A stretch of DNA of 64,000 nucleotides from Vibrio variabilis (lineage in GTDB: Bacteria; Pseudomonadota; Gammaproteobacteria; Enterobacterales; Vibrionaceae), in assembly GCF_003263785.1 (NCBI RefSeq), contig NZ_JYJK01000087.1, forward strand, positions 186,001 through 250,000, read 5' to 3'. Below, one piece after another: positions 9,994 through 19,992 of the stretch. Position 1 is the first letter of the stretch. Each line of letters opens with the position of its first letter. Made by a program: the position numbers and the translations under genes. The notes under the pieces were generated by a model. The model searched no databases, was not told the origin of the DNA, and saw only the letters and a list, made by a program, of their open reading frames with translations.

Positions 9994-12362
9994 TTATTTC
10001 GCTACGTTGCCTAGTTTCAACCAAGTATCAATCACCGTATCTGGGTTTAGTGATACAGAGCTAATACCTTGCTCCATTAACCACTCTGCTAGATCATCGT
10101 GATCCGATGGACCTTGGCCACAAATACCAACGTATTTGCCCGCTTTGGTGGCAGCATCAATAGCCATCTTCAGCATCGCTTTCACTGCTGGGTTACGCTC
10201 ATCAAATAGATGCGCCACGTCGCCAGAGTCGCGGTCAAGACCAAGCGTTAGCTGAGTCATGTCGTTTGAGCCAATCGAGAATCCATCGAAGTACTTCAAG
10301 AACTCTTCAGCAAGAACGGCGTTTGATGGCAGTTCACACATCATGATGACCTTGAGGCCTTGCTCACCACGACGTAGGTCGAACTTAGCAAGTAGGTCGA
10401 TAACTTGAGCTGCCTCGCTTGGCGTACGAACGAATGGGATCATGATTTCAACGTTTTTTAGACCCATCTCATCACGAACGCGTTTGATCGCTTGCGTTTC
10501 AAGCTCAAAGCAGTCTTCAAACACAGGAGAGATGTAACGAGAAGCACCACGGAAACCAAGCATTGGGTTTTCCTCGTGTGGTTCAAACTCTTTACCGCCT
10601 ACTAGGTTGCTGTATTCGTTTGACTTAAAGTCCGACATACGAACAATTACACGCTTAGGCCAGAACGCTGCCGCGATGGTTGAAATGCCTTCTGTCAGCT
10701 TGCTCACATAGAAGTCGATAGGATCTTTATAACCGCGAATACGCTGAGTGATCTCAGCCTGCAGCTCAGGAGACTGCTGGTCAAAGTTCAGTAGCGCTTT
10801 AGGGTGAATACCAATCATCTTGTTGATGATGAACTCAAGACGAGCAAGACCCACACCTTCGTTAGGAATTTGAGCAAAGTCGAATGCACGATCTGGGTTG
10901 CCCACGTTCATCATCACTTTGGTTGGCAGCAGTGGTAGTTCATCGACAGCGGAGCGGCGGATCTCAAAGTCCAGCTCACCTTGATAAACATAGCCCGTTT
11001 CACCTTCAGAACATGAAACAGTAACCACTGCGCCATCTTCCAAGCTGTCGGTAGCGTTGCCACAACCTACGATAGCTGGAATGCCAAGTTCACGAGCGAT
11101 GATCGCTGCGTGACAAGTACGGCCGCCACGGTTAGTCACAATCGCCGCTGCTTTCTTCATCACTGGCTCCCAATCTGGGTCTGTCATGTCTGTAACCAGA
11201 ACATCGCCTTCTTGAACAAGTGACATCTGGTCAAGTGAATCAACCAGACGAACGGTACCCGTACCGATACGTTGACCAATCGCACGACCTTCAACCAACA
11301 CATCAGCTTTGTTGTTTAGCTGGAAGCGTTCAATCACGTTTTGCTCGCTTTGAGAGCACACGGTTTCAGGACGAGCCTGTACGATGTATAGCTTGCCATC
11401 GATGCCATCTTTCGCCCATTCAATGTCCATTGGACGCTGGTAGTGCTTCTCGATGATCATCGCTTGTTTCGCGAGCTCTTTGATCTCTTCGTCGTTTAGA
11501 GAGAACTGGTTACGTTCTTCATCAGACGTATCGATGATGTCTACCTGTTTACCAATCTCTTGGTTGTCAGAGTAAACCATCTTGATGAGCTTAGAACCAA
11601 ACGTCTTCTTAACGATAGGCGCTTGACCTTGCTCTAGTAGTGGCTTGTGAACATAGAACTCGTCTGGGTTCACGGCACCTTGTACTACCATCTCACCTAG
11701 ACCCCAAGCCGAAGTGATAAATACCACTTGGTCGAAGCCAGATTCCGTGTCCAAAGTAAACATAACGCCTGAAGACGCTTTGTCTGAACGAACCATACGT
11801 TGGATGCCCGCAGATAGCGAGATACCGCGATGGTCAAACCCTTGGTGCACACGATAGGAAATCGCTCTGTCGTTAAACAGAGACGCGTAGACATGCTTAG
11901 TGGCTTCTAGAACCGCATCGATGCTTTTACGTTCAAAAAGGTTTCTTGTTGACCCGCAAAGGAGGCATCAGGAAGGTCTTCAGCAGTTGCGGAGGAGCGC
12001 ACTGCCACAGAAAGCTCTTCATTGCCTTCGATGAGTTCTTGATAGTTATTTCGAATATCCTGCTCTAAATCAGCAGGGAAGGGGGCTTCTAATACCCATT
12101 GACGGATGGTCGCGCCTGTCTTACGCAGTGCGTCAACATCATCAACATCAAGTTCGTCCAATAGCCCGTGAATGCGCTCATCCAATCCTTCGAAATCGAG
12201 GAACTGGTTGAAGGCATAGGATGTTGTCGCAAAGCCGTTTGGCACTGAAACACCCGCATTAGCAAGATTTGAAACCATCTCGCCAAGCGAAGCATTTTTG
12301 CCGCCGACCTTATCGACATCGTCCATTGACAGACCATTGAACCAAAGGGTGTTGTTTTGCAT
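9994..12362 (-). CDS. ppsA: Phosphoenolpyruvate synthase (frameshifted as sequenced)
   Basis: The N-terminal part (ATG at 12362 with GGAGAAAGAC in front) holds the ATP-grasp PPDK domain start ([41 protein letters not shown]). It breaks near 11934, where AAAGGCATC appears to have lost one G. The other frame carries on to 9994 with the swivelling phosphohistidine domain ([21 protein letters not shown]) and the PEP-binding barrel ([27 protein letters not shown]). Corrected length is 789 residues, against about 792 in E. coli. It converts pyruvate and ATP to PEP, AMP and phosphate for gluconeogenesis. The break is most likely a consensus error. The regulator ppsR is divergent. Confidence 0.95.
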
Positions 12363-12534
12363 GTCTTTCTCCAGAAACATTGCAGCTGTAGGATATAGCA
12401 AACGATTACGTATTCAGTGAAAAAATATTTAACTATTTTTACAAACTGTGGGGGAACGTGATTGAATGCTAGGGTTTGTTATCGATATTATGTAAAGCAT
12501 CCTACTTAAATTAATTTGAAAAATTAAATAGAAA

Positions 12535-13367
12535 ATGAAAATTTTAGGTCAAAGTCGTGACGTATTCTACGTTTCTGACGGTACAGCGATTACTTGTGAG
12601 ACATTGGGGCACGTGGTGCTCGGTCAATTTCCATTCAAAGCTAAAGAAAAGACATTTCCTTTCGTAGAGAGCGCTCATAAGCTCGATGAACTCATTAGGG
12701 AAATTAATCAATCCTATGAACGTAATGGCGTGAAACCTTTGGTGTTTTTCTCCATTGTTGTGCCTGAAATTCGAGCAGGATTACTAGAGTCACAAGCGTT
12801 TTGTTACGATGTGTTAGAAAGTTTGGTGGCTCAAGTTAAAACGGATTTACAATTGGAGCCTAAGCCAAAACTTCAGCGCTCACACAGTGTTGGCAAAGAT
12901 TCTGCTAAGTACTTTGATCGTATTGCTGCGGTTGAATATACCTTGCACATGATGATGGCGTCTCGCTTAAAAACCTTGAGGAAGCCGACCTGATTCTACT
13001 GGGCGTGTCTCGCAGCGGTAAAACGCCAACCAGCCTATATCTTGCCATGCAATTTGGCCTGCGAGTCGTGAACTATCCATTTATCGATGACGACATTAAA
13101 CGCTTGCGCCTAATGCCTGAGTTTGAAATCCATCGTCATAAGTTGTTTGGCCTGACTATCAACCCAGAGCGTCTAACAGAAATTCGTGAAAACCGCTTAG
13201 CAGGAAGTGAATACGCCAGTACCGAACAATGTCTGCAGGAGCTGGCGAGTGTTGAAGCGTTGTTTAGGCGTGAAGCGATCCCTTATATCAATACGACGTC
13301 ACTGTCGGTGGAGGAGATCTCAACGAGGGTATTAGAGCGAGCTGGATTGAAGCGGCGGGTATTCTAA
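12535..13367 (+). CDS. ppsR: PEP synthase regulatory protein (kinase/pyrophosphorylase; frameshifted)
   Basis: A DUF299/PpsR protein in two frames: 12535-12945 ([21 protein letters not shown]) and about 12946-13367 ([20 protein letters not shown], the P-loop, then [13 protein letters not shown] and [20 protein letters not shown]). TTGGCACAT seems to have lost a G near 12945. The corrected protein has 277 residues, the E. coli PpsR length. It inactivates PEP synthase by ADP-dependent phosphorylation of a threonine and reactivates it by phosphate-dependent removal. It is divergent from ppsA across 172 bp of AT-rich DNA. The ribosome site at the chosen ATG is weak. Confidence 0.95.
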
Positions 13368-13501
13368 GAATAGAGAACCCATTTCCAACTCCAAAAGTTA
13401 CCAATGACAAGACTTCAAACAGCGCTCTGACTCACAGCGCTGTTTGCGGCCAGTCGTTACAATAGTGGCAAACTTCATTCGAATAAGAACCCAGTCATAC
13501 C

Positions 13502-14125
13502 ATGTTGATTTTCGTATTGCTAAGCATCACTGTCGTTTTTGTTGTCGCTTATGCAAGTATGAACAAAGTATCTGAAGTTAAAAAAAGAGTTGGGTACGCC
13601 ACGGCGTTGAGTGCGAGTATTGTTGGCATTTCATTATTTCTCTGGAGCCAGTTTCGCACACCGTTGCCAGAGTCAGCCGCTCTCAGTCATATACAAGACC
13701 ATCAAAGCGTCATGCTTGATCTTCAAAATTCACTAACAGAATCCCCAAACGATGCCGAGTCTTGGTTTAAGCTAGGTCAGCTGTATATGCAGAGTCTGGA
13801 GTTTGATTCCGCAGCAACGTGTTTCAATTACTCAATTCGTCTCTCTAGTATGCCGTATGCGGGGCAGTATGCCGCCTTAGCAACAGCGCTTTACTATCAA
13901 TCCTCACAAACGATTACGCCTGACATTCAGCGCTACCTAGACAAAGCGCTAGAGCTCGATGGTGACAATGACACGGCATTGCAACTTATCGCTTCGGACT
14001 ATTTCTTGAATGGAGAATACGATGAGGCGATTCGTGTTTGGACGCAGATATTGGATTCGAATCGAGTGGGTATAGATAGAGCGGCGCTTGTTGAAAAAAT
14101 AAACCAAGCCAAAGGCATGCGATAG
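13502..14125 (+). CDS. TPR protein resembling NrfG/CcmI (cytochrome c maturation)
   Basis: 207 residues: a hydrophobic N-terminal segment (about 1-20), a second one (about 34-50), and a tetratricopeptide region (about 70-200; NDAESWFKLGQLYMQSLEFDSAATCFNYSI and later repeats). This matches the architecture of CcmI/NrfG, inner-membrane proteins that present apocytochrome c to the haem lyase. The nrf genes at 17-24 kb have E- and F-type lyase subunits but no adjacent G subunit, so this may supply it; that is inference. It has no operon partner here. Confidence 0.6.
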   Translation: MLIFVLLSITVVFVVAYASMNKVSEVKKRVGYATALSASIVGISLFLWSQFRTPLPESAALSHIQDHQSVMLDLQNSLTESPNDAESWFKLGQLYMQSLEFDSAATCFNYSIRLSSMPYAGQYAALATALYYQSSQTITPDIQRYLDKALELDGDNDTALQLIASDYFLNGEYDEAIRVWTQILDSNRVGIDRAALVEKINQAKGMR

Positions 14126-14144
14126 TTCATGGCTTAAAGGCTTC

Positions 14145-14174
14145 AAATAAAAGCCGCTAAAACCTTTAGCGGCT
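14145..14174 (-). terminator. Terminator of the KAS III/diiron operon
   Basis: AGCCGCTAAA/TTTAGCGGCT stem with a short loop; on the minus strand it is followed by TTTTATTT. It lies between the TPR gene and the convergent 14193 gene. Confidence 0.8.
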
Positions 14175-14192
14175 AACACAGGTTGTTTCATT

Positions 14193-15251
14193 TTAAGCGT
14201 GCGTATACACAAATCCACCATACATATACTTAGTTGCTTCGGCTCCAAGAATCACCACCTTGCTTCCTTTCGATAGTGTTCCGCTATTAACGAGTTTAGA
14301 GAAACTGCACCAAATAGCAGCAGAACCCAGGTTACCCCAGTGTTTGGCGTCGTTGATGATCTTGGCTGGATCAATGTCTAGCGCCTCTGCCAGCATAGTA
14401 TCTATATGGCCGCTTGCTTGATGGGGGATGATGTAGTCAAAGTCGTTGAGCTCATAGCCACGACTTCTCAATGCCAGAATACTGGCTTGAAACAATGCCT
14501 CTCCGCTTTTTCTTACGTTGCTGGCATCGTGATGAAAACGTGCTTTACCGTCTTGGGTATATACGGACATTGAGCCTCCATCCAGTGACAAACCGGGTGA
14601 TTGCTCAACCCCAATTTGACCAGTAAAGCAGTCTGATATTTTGCCTAATCCCGGTACGTCTTCTGGAGCGATAATGACCCCGCCGGCACCATCACCCATT
14701 TGCATGTAGTTGACCAACTGAGATTGGTCGAGAAAATCTGGGTGGTAATCAAAATACACGGAACCTGTTTCACTGCCGACAATCATCACTGGCTTATCTA
14801 GCATGGCCATTCGTGGGATGGCGATTTGCAAGCCACTTGAAAACCCAGTACAGGCTTGTCTTAATTCCATGAAAGGGCCGTGATAGCGAAGCTTCTCTGC
14901 CACCCATGCAATGCTAGGGGGAAGTTGAGTGTCGGGTGTCGTAGTGTGACCGATTAGATAATCGATGGAGTCCAATGCAGTGTTCGATTGCTCAAGCAGT
15001 TGTGTCACAACACTAACCACAAGATCAGAGTTGCTTGGCGTCGGTGCGCTGGTATGTGAATAAATGCTGCGTGAAAAATGGCGTCCTTCAATACCTAAAA
15101 ATGGCGAAATCCGAGACGCGATTTTTGCGTAGCGTTTTCCTGCTAATCGTTCCAATGCATCTAACAGTTGTGCGTTGTCCAGATGTTGTTCTGGGAATAA
15201 ATGGTGGGCGGCGAGCAGTGATACACTGCCGGGCAGAAACGTTGCACTCAT
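14193..15251 (-). CDS. Beta-ketoacyl-ACP synthase III-like (FabH family) protein
   Basis: 352 residues from the ATG at 15251, which follows the upstream gene's TAA by one base and has GGAGAG in front. The thiolase-fold KAS III triad is visible: Cys in RQACTGFSSGL, His in IIPHQASGHID and Asn in HWGNLGSAAI. It condenses an acyl-CoA (or another acyl donor) with malonyl-ACP or a similar extender. The chain is longer than FabH (about 317) and diverged around the pocket, so a specialised lipid or metabolite role is more likely than housekeeping fatty acid initiation. It is coupled to a ferritin-like diiron gene. Confidence 0.85.
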   Translation of the reverse strand: MSATFLPGSVSLLAAHHLFPEQHLDNAQLLDALERLAGKRYAKIASRISPFLGIEGRHFSRSIYSHTSAPTPSNSDLVVSVVTQLLEQSNTALDSIDYLIGHTTTPDTQLPPSIAWVAEKLRYHGPFMELRQACTGFSSGLQIAIPRMAMLDKPVMIVGSETGSVYFDYHPDFLDQSQLVNYMQMGDGAGGVIIAPEDVPGLGKISDCFTGQIGVEQSPGLSLDGGSMSVYTQDGKARFHHDASNVRKSGEALFQASILALRSRGYELNDFDYIIPHQASGHIDTMLAEALDIDPAKIINDAKHWGNLGSAAIWCSFSKLVNSGTLSKGSKVVILGAEATKYMYGGFVYTHA

Positions 15252-15252
15252 A

Positions 15253-15933
15253 TTAGCTCTCCCTAGCTTCAAAGATGTGCTCGAGCGTGATACCAAGCGT
15301 GTCAAAGGCTTCTCGCTCAGTATTGAGTAGTTTGAACAGTTTTTGTGAAATCAGTGTGTTGAGTGATCGCCATTTTGCACGGTCGTATCCTAGAGCGAGA
15401 GCATGCTTTTTTGCTGCTGTGACATGACGCGCTTCGTCTTGTTTGATAGCTCGGCACAACAGAACGAACGGATGGTGTGGGTCAAGTCGGCCCTTCTCTA
15501 GACTCAGCATAATTTTACAAACCAATGCGTCAAGACATGCGATTTGAGCAAAATGTTCTTCGAACGTGTTTCTGGAACCCAGTGAAGCAAAAAAACGCTG
15601 ACTGCGGCGTTTTATTGCTACGACATCAGAAGGTTGTTCTAACTGAGATTGTACAAACTCGAGAGCATCTTCATGGTATTTCTCATCAGCGACAATGCGT
15701 TCAAAATCACTTTGGGCTGACGCGAGTGTTTGTGGAAGATCACGTTGTGACTCGTTATAGAATACCCATTGCGAGCTTTGTTCCCCGCATACCAATAGGG
15801 GGAGAAGCCTAGACAGAGCAGTTTGCTCTACTTGTGTAAATTCGAATATCGTATTTCGATACTCGTGAAGCCAGTACTTAACCGGACTTTCACTGACACC
15901 TTCAAAGGGAACAGCAGGAAAACATGGTTTCAT
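15253..15933 (-). CDS. Ferritin-like diiron protein, possible oxygenase
   Basis: A mostly helical protein of about 226 residues with two EXXH-type motifs (EKYHE, and EARHV in IKQDEARHVTAAKKHA) plus EEHFAQIACLDALVCKIM between them. This spacing suits a four-helix ferritin-like carboxylate-bridged diiron site, as in AurF/CmlI N-oxygenases, but I cannot assign a family. The start at 15933 (MKPCF) is preferred; upstream codons lack a better ribosome site. It is translationally coupled to the KAS III gene and diverges from fpr, which could provide electrons (inference). Confidence 0.55.
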   Translation of the reverse strand: MKPCFPAVPFEGVSESPVKYWLHEYRNTIFEFTQVEQTALSRLLPLLVCGEQSSQWVFYNESQRDLPQTLASAQSDFERIVADEKYHEDALEFVQSQLEQPSDVVAIKRRSQRFFASLGSRNTFEEHFAQIACLDALVCKIMLSLEKGRLDPHHPFVLLCRAIKQDEARHVTAAKKHALALGYDRAKWRSLNTLISQKLFKLLNTEREAFDTLGITLEHIFEARES

Positions 15934-16117
15934 GGGCACTCTCAACATCCTTTTACAACACACACTATACCAAGACCGAGGTAAAGCCGAATTCCTTTCT
16001 TCTACGTTAAGTTTTTTATTTAATTCATGTTTAGTCTGTCTACATCTTAGTTTATATCCTGCCGAATTTACTTCTATGCTGAAAGTGTCAAATTGGACTA
16101 CTTATCGGAGATGAGAC

Positions 16118-16891
16118 ATGACAGACGTTCCAAATGGATTGGTAGAAGGCCGAGTATTGGCGAAAAAACAGTGGACTCACAATTTATTTAGTCTTGAAGT
16201 TTTAGCGCCCATAGAACAGTACGCAGCAGGCCAGTTTACAAAACTGGGTCTGCGTAACGAAGAGGGTGAGTGGGTGCGCCGAGCGTACTCTATGGTAAAC
16301 CACCCCAACCATGAGTACGGCTACCAACATCTGGAGTTCCTAATTATTGCCGATAGCGATGGACAACTGTCGCCGAGACTCAATCAGCTTGATTCTGGTG
16401 ATCCAGTCTTTGTCGGAAAACAGCCTTCGGGGTTTATGACGATTGAAGAAATTCCGGAGTACACCAGTGAATTGTGGATGTTGTCGACGGGCACTGCCAT
16501 TGGGCCATTCTTATCAATGCTGGGCGATAATAGGTTGTCTAACAGGTTCGAAAAGATAGTTTTGGTCCACGCAGTAAGACGTGCAGATGAGCTTGTCTAC
16601 AGCCAAACTATTCAAGACGCACAGACTAGACTGGGAAAGCGGTTTAAATTCGTCTCTATTGTTTCCAGAGAAGATCACGATACGAGTTTGTCTGGACGTA
16701 TTCCGCAGTTACTTTTGGATGGCAAACTACAAAATCACGTGGAATTGGAACTTGATGTGGCAAAAAGCTTTGTATTTATGTGCGGCAACCCCGCCATGGT
16801 GAAAGAAACAAGCTCTGCATTAACAGAGCTTGGTTTAACAAAACATTTGCGAAGAAAGCCAGGGCATTTTTCGAGTGAAAACTATTGGTAA
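16118..16891 (+). CDS. fpr: Ferredoxin/flavodoxin--NADP+ reductase
   Basis: 257 residues, the size of bacterial Fpr. It has an FAD-binding barrel (RRAYSMVNHP: the RxYS motif near residue 54), then the NADP domain (MLSTGTAIGPFLSML, FVFMCGNPAMV) and the C-terminal aromatic end (FSSENYW) that stacks on the flavin in subclass I reductases. It transfers electrons between NADPH and ferredoxin or flavodoxin. The ribosome site is GGAGATGAGAC-ATG. It is divergent from the diiron/KAS III operon. Confidence 0.93.
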   Translation: MTDVPNGLVEGRVLAKKQWTHNLFSLEVLAPIEQYAAGQFTKLGLRNEEGEWVRRAYSMVNHPNHEYGYQHLEFLIIADSDGQLSPRLNQLDSGDPVFVGKQPSGFMTIEEIPEYTSELWMLSTGTAIGPFLSMLGDNRLSNRFEKIVLVHAVRRADELVYSQTIQDAQTRLGKRFKFVSIVSREDHDTSLSGRIPQLLLDGKLQNHVELELDVAKSFVFMCGNPAMVKETSSALTELGLTKHLRRKPGHFSSENYW

Positions 16892-16895
16892 TAGC

Positions 16896-17327
16896 CTAGT
16901 AGGTATAGCCTAAGCCGAAGTATGCAGCTTCTAGACCTGTGTTGTAACCAATATCTGCAGTGAAGCCAGTGACGCCCGTTTTAAACAGCAAACCTATATT
17001 ACCGTTGAATCGCAAATCCGATTCATAGGTTTTAAATGGCGCGTCTGTAATTTTCTCTTCACTTCGGTTCGCTACGCCGATACCAGCATATCCGACAAAG
17101 TTATCGCTGAGTGATTTAACCAGTCCGACATTAAGGCCAAAGTCATCATTGTTCGGCCCAGTCCCTCCAGCCAAGTTAGCGTAAAAACCATAACTAAGAT
17201 TTCTATCGTAATACAGACCCACACCAAAGCCACCTTCGCTGGTGGTACCGACCGACACACTATTGTAGGTGCCGGCAAACGAGAAAGTAGAGGCTAAACA
17301 TAGACCAAGCAGAAGACGTTTTTTCAT
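16896..17327 (-). CDS. Small outer-membrane beta-barrel protein
   Basis: 143 residues from the ATG at 17327 (AAGGGATCTC-ATG). A clear signal peptide (MKKRLLLGLCLASTFSFAG) is followed by alternating polar/hydrophobic strands ending in an aromatic C-terminus (FGLGYTY), as in eight-stranded outer-membrane barrels. No specific family or function is recognised. It converges with fpr, only 4 bp from its stop. Confidence 0.7.
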   Translation of the reverse strand: MKKRLLLGLCLASTFSFAGTYNSVSVGTTSEGGFGVGLYYDRNLSYGFYANLAGGTGPNNDDFGLNVGLVKSLSDNFVGYAGIGVANRSEEKITDAPFKTYESDLRFNGNIGLLFKTGVTGFTADIGYNTGLEAAYFGLGYTY

Positions 17328-17400
17328 GAGATCCCTTTTGTGTATGTGTGCCGTTATTGATTTTGGAAACACAATGAAGTTTCAGCTACTTACGATTCTA

Positions 17401-17431
17401 GCAAAAAGCCCCAACCATTGGGTTGGGGCTT
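17401..17431 (-). terminator. Rho-independent terminator of nrfA
   Basis: AAGCCCCAACC/GGTTGGGGCTT stem with an ATTG loop; on the minus strand a TTTTT tract follows. It lies 43 bp past the nrfA stop. Confidence 0.9.
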
Positions 17432-17473
17432 ACGTTAATCTCGAATAGATCACATATTCAATAGTAAGAAAAC

Positions 17474-18889
17474 CTAGTAGTTAGCCTCACGCTCAGCTGC
17501 TTCTTTATCCCATTCAGGTACTACAGTTTCCAAGAAGTGCTTTTTCTCTGCGTTCATCTTATCCATATCCATTCCTAAAGCGGCTTGCGCTTTTTCTTTA
17601 GTGGAAATATCTGGGATCTCGACAGGGTCGGTGATGCCTTTTTTCGCAAGTAAGCGAATCAATTTTGCTCGGGCATCAGCGGCTTTATCAACGGATGTAC
17701 CGAGAATTTCTAGTGCCATTTCCGGTGCATGCATGTGAACGCCGTGAGACGCGATTGCGTAATCCCAGCGCCACTGAGCATGACGAATATCCGTTAGGAT
17801 TGGCTTCATTTCTTCCTCAGTTGCACCTGCATCCCACGCGGCACCCGCTTCAAAGTGAGCGGCTACGATTTGCTTCTCTGCGGTGAGTTTCATGTTCAGT
17901 ACTTGTGCTTTGCGAGTCGATACGATGCCTTGTAGCTGATCTTTGCTTTGAGTATGGCAGTTTGCACAGGTGTCTTCGAAGCGGTCAAACGGGTTACCGA
18001 CTTTATGATCGGTATAAACAGTGCCATCTTCTTTGGTCACTTTCGGCATATGACAGTCGACACAAACAACTCCGTTTTTGCCATGGATACCGTCACGCCA
18101 AGTTTCATAGCCCGGGTGCTGAGCTTTCAACATAGGCGCTTTAGAGACGGCGTGCTGCCAGTCTTTAAAGTTGAGTGCGTCGTAGTACTGTTCCATTTCT
18201 CCAACGGTGGTGCCCATATCCCAAGGGAATTTCACGGCTTTCGTTGGGCCAGTGAAGTAGTATTCAACGTGGCACTGAGCACAAACCGAAGCTTGTTTAT
18301 CTAAACGCGATTGCTCATCAAACTTTTTACCAATAGCTTCAAAGGCACGTTCAACGTAAGGACGAGTCAGTGCGAGTTCAGGTTCGCCGTTCTTGAATTT
18401 TTCACTGCGGGTGTCATGGCAATCTGCACAGCCAATAGGGTTTGAAATTTCAGCGCCTAAGCGTGCCCATTTGCCTTCAAAATAGCCGTCCTCGCCACGC
18501 TCATCGATGACGCGAGCGACGTCAGGGCTTTTACAGCTCCAACATGCCATAGGCATTGGGCCAGACTTCGGATCAGTTGGACCGCCAGTTCTTAATGTTT
18601 GGCGCACGTCATCAAGGGCATAGAAGTGCCCGCGCGCTTTGTTGTAGTCTTTAGCGAAACCGTAACCTGCCCACAGGATCACCATGTTCGGGTCATGAGC
18701 GAGTGCGTCTTCGATTTCGACGCTCTCACTGGTTTGCTTCCAAGAGTGGTATTGGTCAGGGTGGTCTTGTTCGTAGGCCTGATTTCTCGGGTCCATTAAC
18801 TCTTTTTCAGAGGCAGCAAAAGCGGACACACTTGCGGTGCCTAATATAGCTAATGCAGCAACGGAACTTATAATCCAGTGCTTGTTCAC
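17474..18889 (-). CDS. nrfA: Cytochrome c552, ammonia-forming nitrite reductase
   Basis: Start taken as GTG at 18889 because ATGGAGATACC lies just upstream and the signal peptide ([17 protein letters not shown]...AFA) begins there; an upstream ATG at 18982 would add 31 unlikely residues. The 471-residue precursor has the catalytic CWSCK haem motif and four CXXCH motifs (CADCH, CAQCH, CVDCH, CANCH), i.e. the pentahaem NrfA pattern, plus [15 protein letters not shown] with active-site Tyr. It reduces nitrite to ammonia with six electrons in the periplasm, receiving them through NrfB/C/D encoded divergently. Confidence 0.97.
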   Translation of the reverse strand: MNKHWIISSVAALAILGTASVSAFAASEKELMDPRNQAYEQDHPDQYHSWKQTSESVEIEDALAHDPNMVILWAGYGFAKDYNKARGHFYALDDVRQTLRTGGPTDPKSGPMPMACWSCKSPDVARVIDERGEDGYFEGKWARLGAEISNPIGCADCHDTRSEKFKNGEPELALTRPYVERAFEAIGKKFDEQSRLDKQASVCAQCHVEYYFTGPTKAVKFPWDMGTTVGEMEQYYDALNFKDWQHAVSKAPMLKAQHPGYETWRDGIHGKNGVVCVDCHMPKVTKEDGTVYTDHKVGNPFDRFEDTCANCHTQSKDQLQGIVSTRKAQVLNMKLTAEKQIVAAHFEAGAAWDAGATEEEMKPILTDIRHAQWRWDYAIASHGVHMHAPEMALEILGTSVDKAADARAKLIRLLAKKGITDPVEIPDISTKEKAQAALGMDMDKMNAEKKHFLETVVPEWDKEAAEREANY

Positions 18890-19027
18890 GATGGTATCTC
18901 CATATTCTAATTTTTGAAATGCGTTGTGGGGCAAATTCCCTAAACAAGATTTGGAGATGTCTAAATTGTTAGACGTATTCATATTAACTCATGGATAGTA
19001 ATATTTGATTACAGCTCGACCTATTTA

Positions 19028-19041
19028 CTGTTTTAGATCAA
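19028..19041. promoter_or_regulatory. Candidate FNR site in the nrf control region
   Basis: CTGTT-TTAG-ATCAA has the FNR spacing (half-sites 4 bp apart); the right half is perfect and the left matches 3 of 5. FNR activation of nrf under anaerobiosis is established in E. coli. Confidence 0.45.
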
Positions 19042-19050
19042 TTTAGCTAG

Positions 19051-19064
19051 GTGATGAAGCTCAC
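19051..19064. promoter_or_regulatory. Candidate CRP site 1 in the nrf control region
   Basis: GTGATGAAGCTCAC is a GTGA-N6-TCAC palindrome, the core of the CRP consensus. Confidence 0.5.
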
Positions 19065-19077
19065 ATCTATATCCATC

Positions 19078-19093
19078 TAACCCTAAAGGGTTA
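19078..19093. promoter_or_regulatory. Candidate NarP/NarL 7-2-7 site
   Basis: TAACCCT-AA-AGGGTTA is a perfect inverted pair of heptamers with 2-bp spacing, the arrangement used by NarP and NarL. It differs from the TACYYMT consensus at one position per half. It lies about 50 bp from the FNR-like site. Confidence 0.55.
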
Positions 19094-19169
19094 GTGATGG
19101 TTGTTTTTGATGTGAATTTCATTGCTATTAAAAACAATGGGTTATGTAAAAATTCACACATTAATAATA

Positions 19170-19183
19170 GTGATATTGCTCAC
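19170..19183. promoter_or_regulatory. Candidate CRP site 2 in the nrf control region
   Basis: GTGATATTGCTCAC is a second GTGA-N6-TCAC palindrome, 119 bp from the first and closer to nrfB. The whole nrfA-nrfB gap (18890-19397, 508 bp) has no gene and holds only these sites. Confidence 0.5.
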
Positions 19184-19397
19184 TAATTGAACGTAAGTGG
19201 TTAGGGGAAATACGGGAAGTCGTACTATTATTTAATCGTGAAGCGTTGTGGCTTATCCTAAATAAGAATTGATTTCATTTCTGAGTAGGTTTCGGACTTT
19301 TATTTAATAGTTCGTCGATTGAAAGGAAAAGTCATTGGTTATTAATCCGATAAACGAATGTTCAGGTTCGCAATATTGGGTTTAAGGAAAGGATACA

Positions 19398-19991
19398 ATG
19401 GGCAATGTTAAATTGACCATAGTGATAATGCTTCAGGCTCTCCTTGCATTTACTCTCTGTGGTTACTCACTCAATGCCTTTGCCGACGATGCAGCCCTCG
19501 TGCAAGAAGGGGACTCTACACGGCATAAGGTGGAGTTGATACGTGACAAGGATTACAAGTGTATCCAATGTCACAAAGACTCGAAACAAACTCTGGCAGG
19601 CTCTCATGGAGAGAATGTTGTCGAGATCAGAGGCGCGGCGCCAAGCTGTACAGACTGTCATAGCAATATCGGCCCAGACCATCGTGATGGTGCGTCGACG
19701 GTGATTAAATATCATGCTGCACAGTCTCAACTGGGTACAGATAAAACTTGGTTAGATCCAGAAGCCATTCTCAAAGCAAACAGTCGATGTACAGATTGTC
19801 ATCAACCCCAATATCTGCAAAAAGATAGCTGGACGCATGACGTTCATGCAAAGAATCTAACCTGTACCAATTGTCATTCAGTTCATGCTGAGAAAGCCAA
19901 AGTGCTGTCTTACGACCACAAAACGAAAATTAAGATGTGTGTCGATTGCCACAAAGACTTCAACGAAAAACGTGAAGAGGAGGGCAAGTAA
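19398..19991 (+). CDS. nrfB: Pentahaem c-type cytochrome NrfB
   Basis: 197 residues with an N-terminal signal segment (to about ALNAFA, residue 29) and five CXXCH haem motifs (CIQCH, CTDCH twice, CTNCH, CVDCH), the number found in NrfB. It shuttles electrons in the periplasm from the NrfCD quinol-oxidising complex to NrfA. The ribosome site AAGGA precedes the ATG. nrfC begins 1 bp after its stop. Confidence 0.93.
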   Translation: MGNVKLTIVIMLQALLAFTLCGYSLNAFADDAALVQEGDSTRHKVELIRDKDYKCIQCHKDSKQTLAGSHGENVVEIRGAAPSCTDCHSNIGPDHRDGASTVIKYHAAQSQLGTDKTWLDPEAILKANSRCTDCHQPQYLQKDSWTHDVHAKNLTCTNCHSVHAEKAKVLSYDHKTKIKMCVDCHKDFNEKREEEGK

Positions 19992-19992
19992 T

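Noticed and set aside
18890..18982. Upstream ATG at 18982 as the nrfA start
   Set aside because: It adds 31 polar residues ahead of a clean signal peptide; the GTG at 18889 has a good ribosome site.
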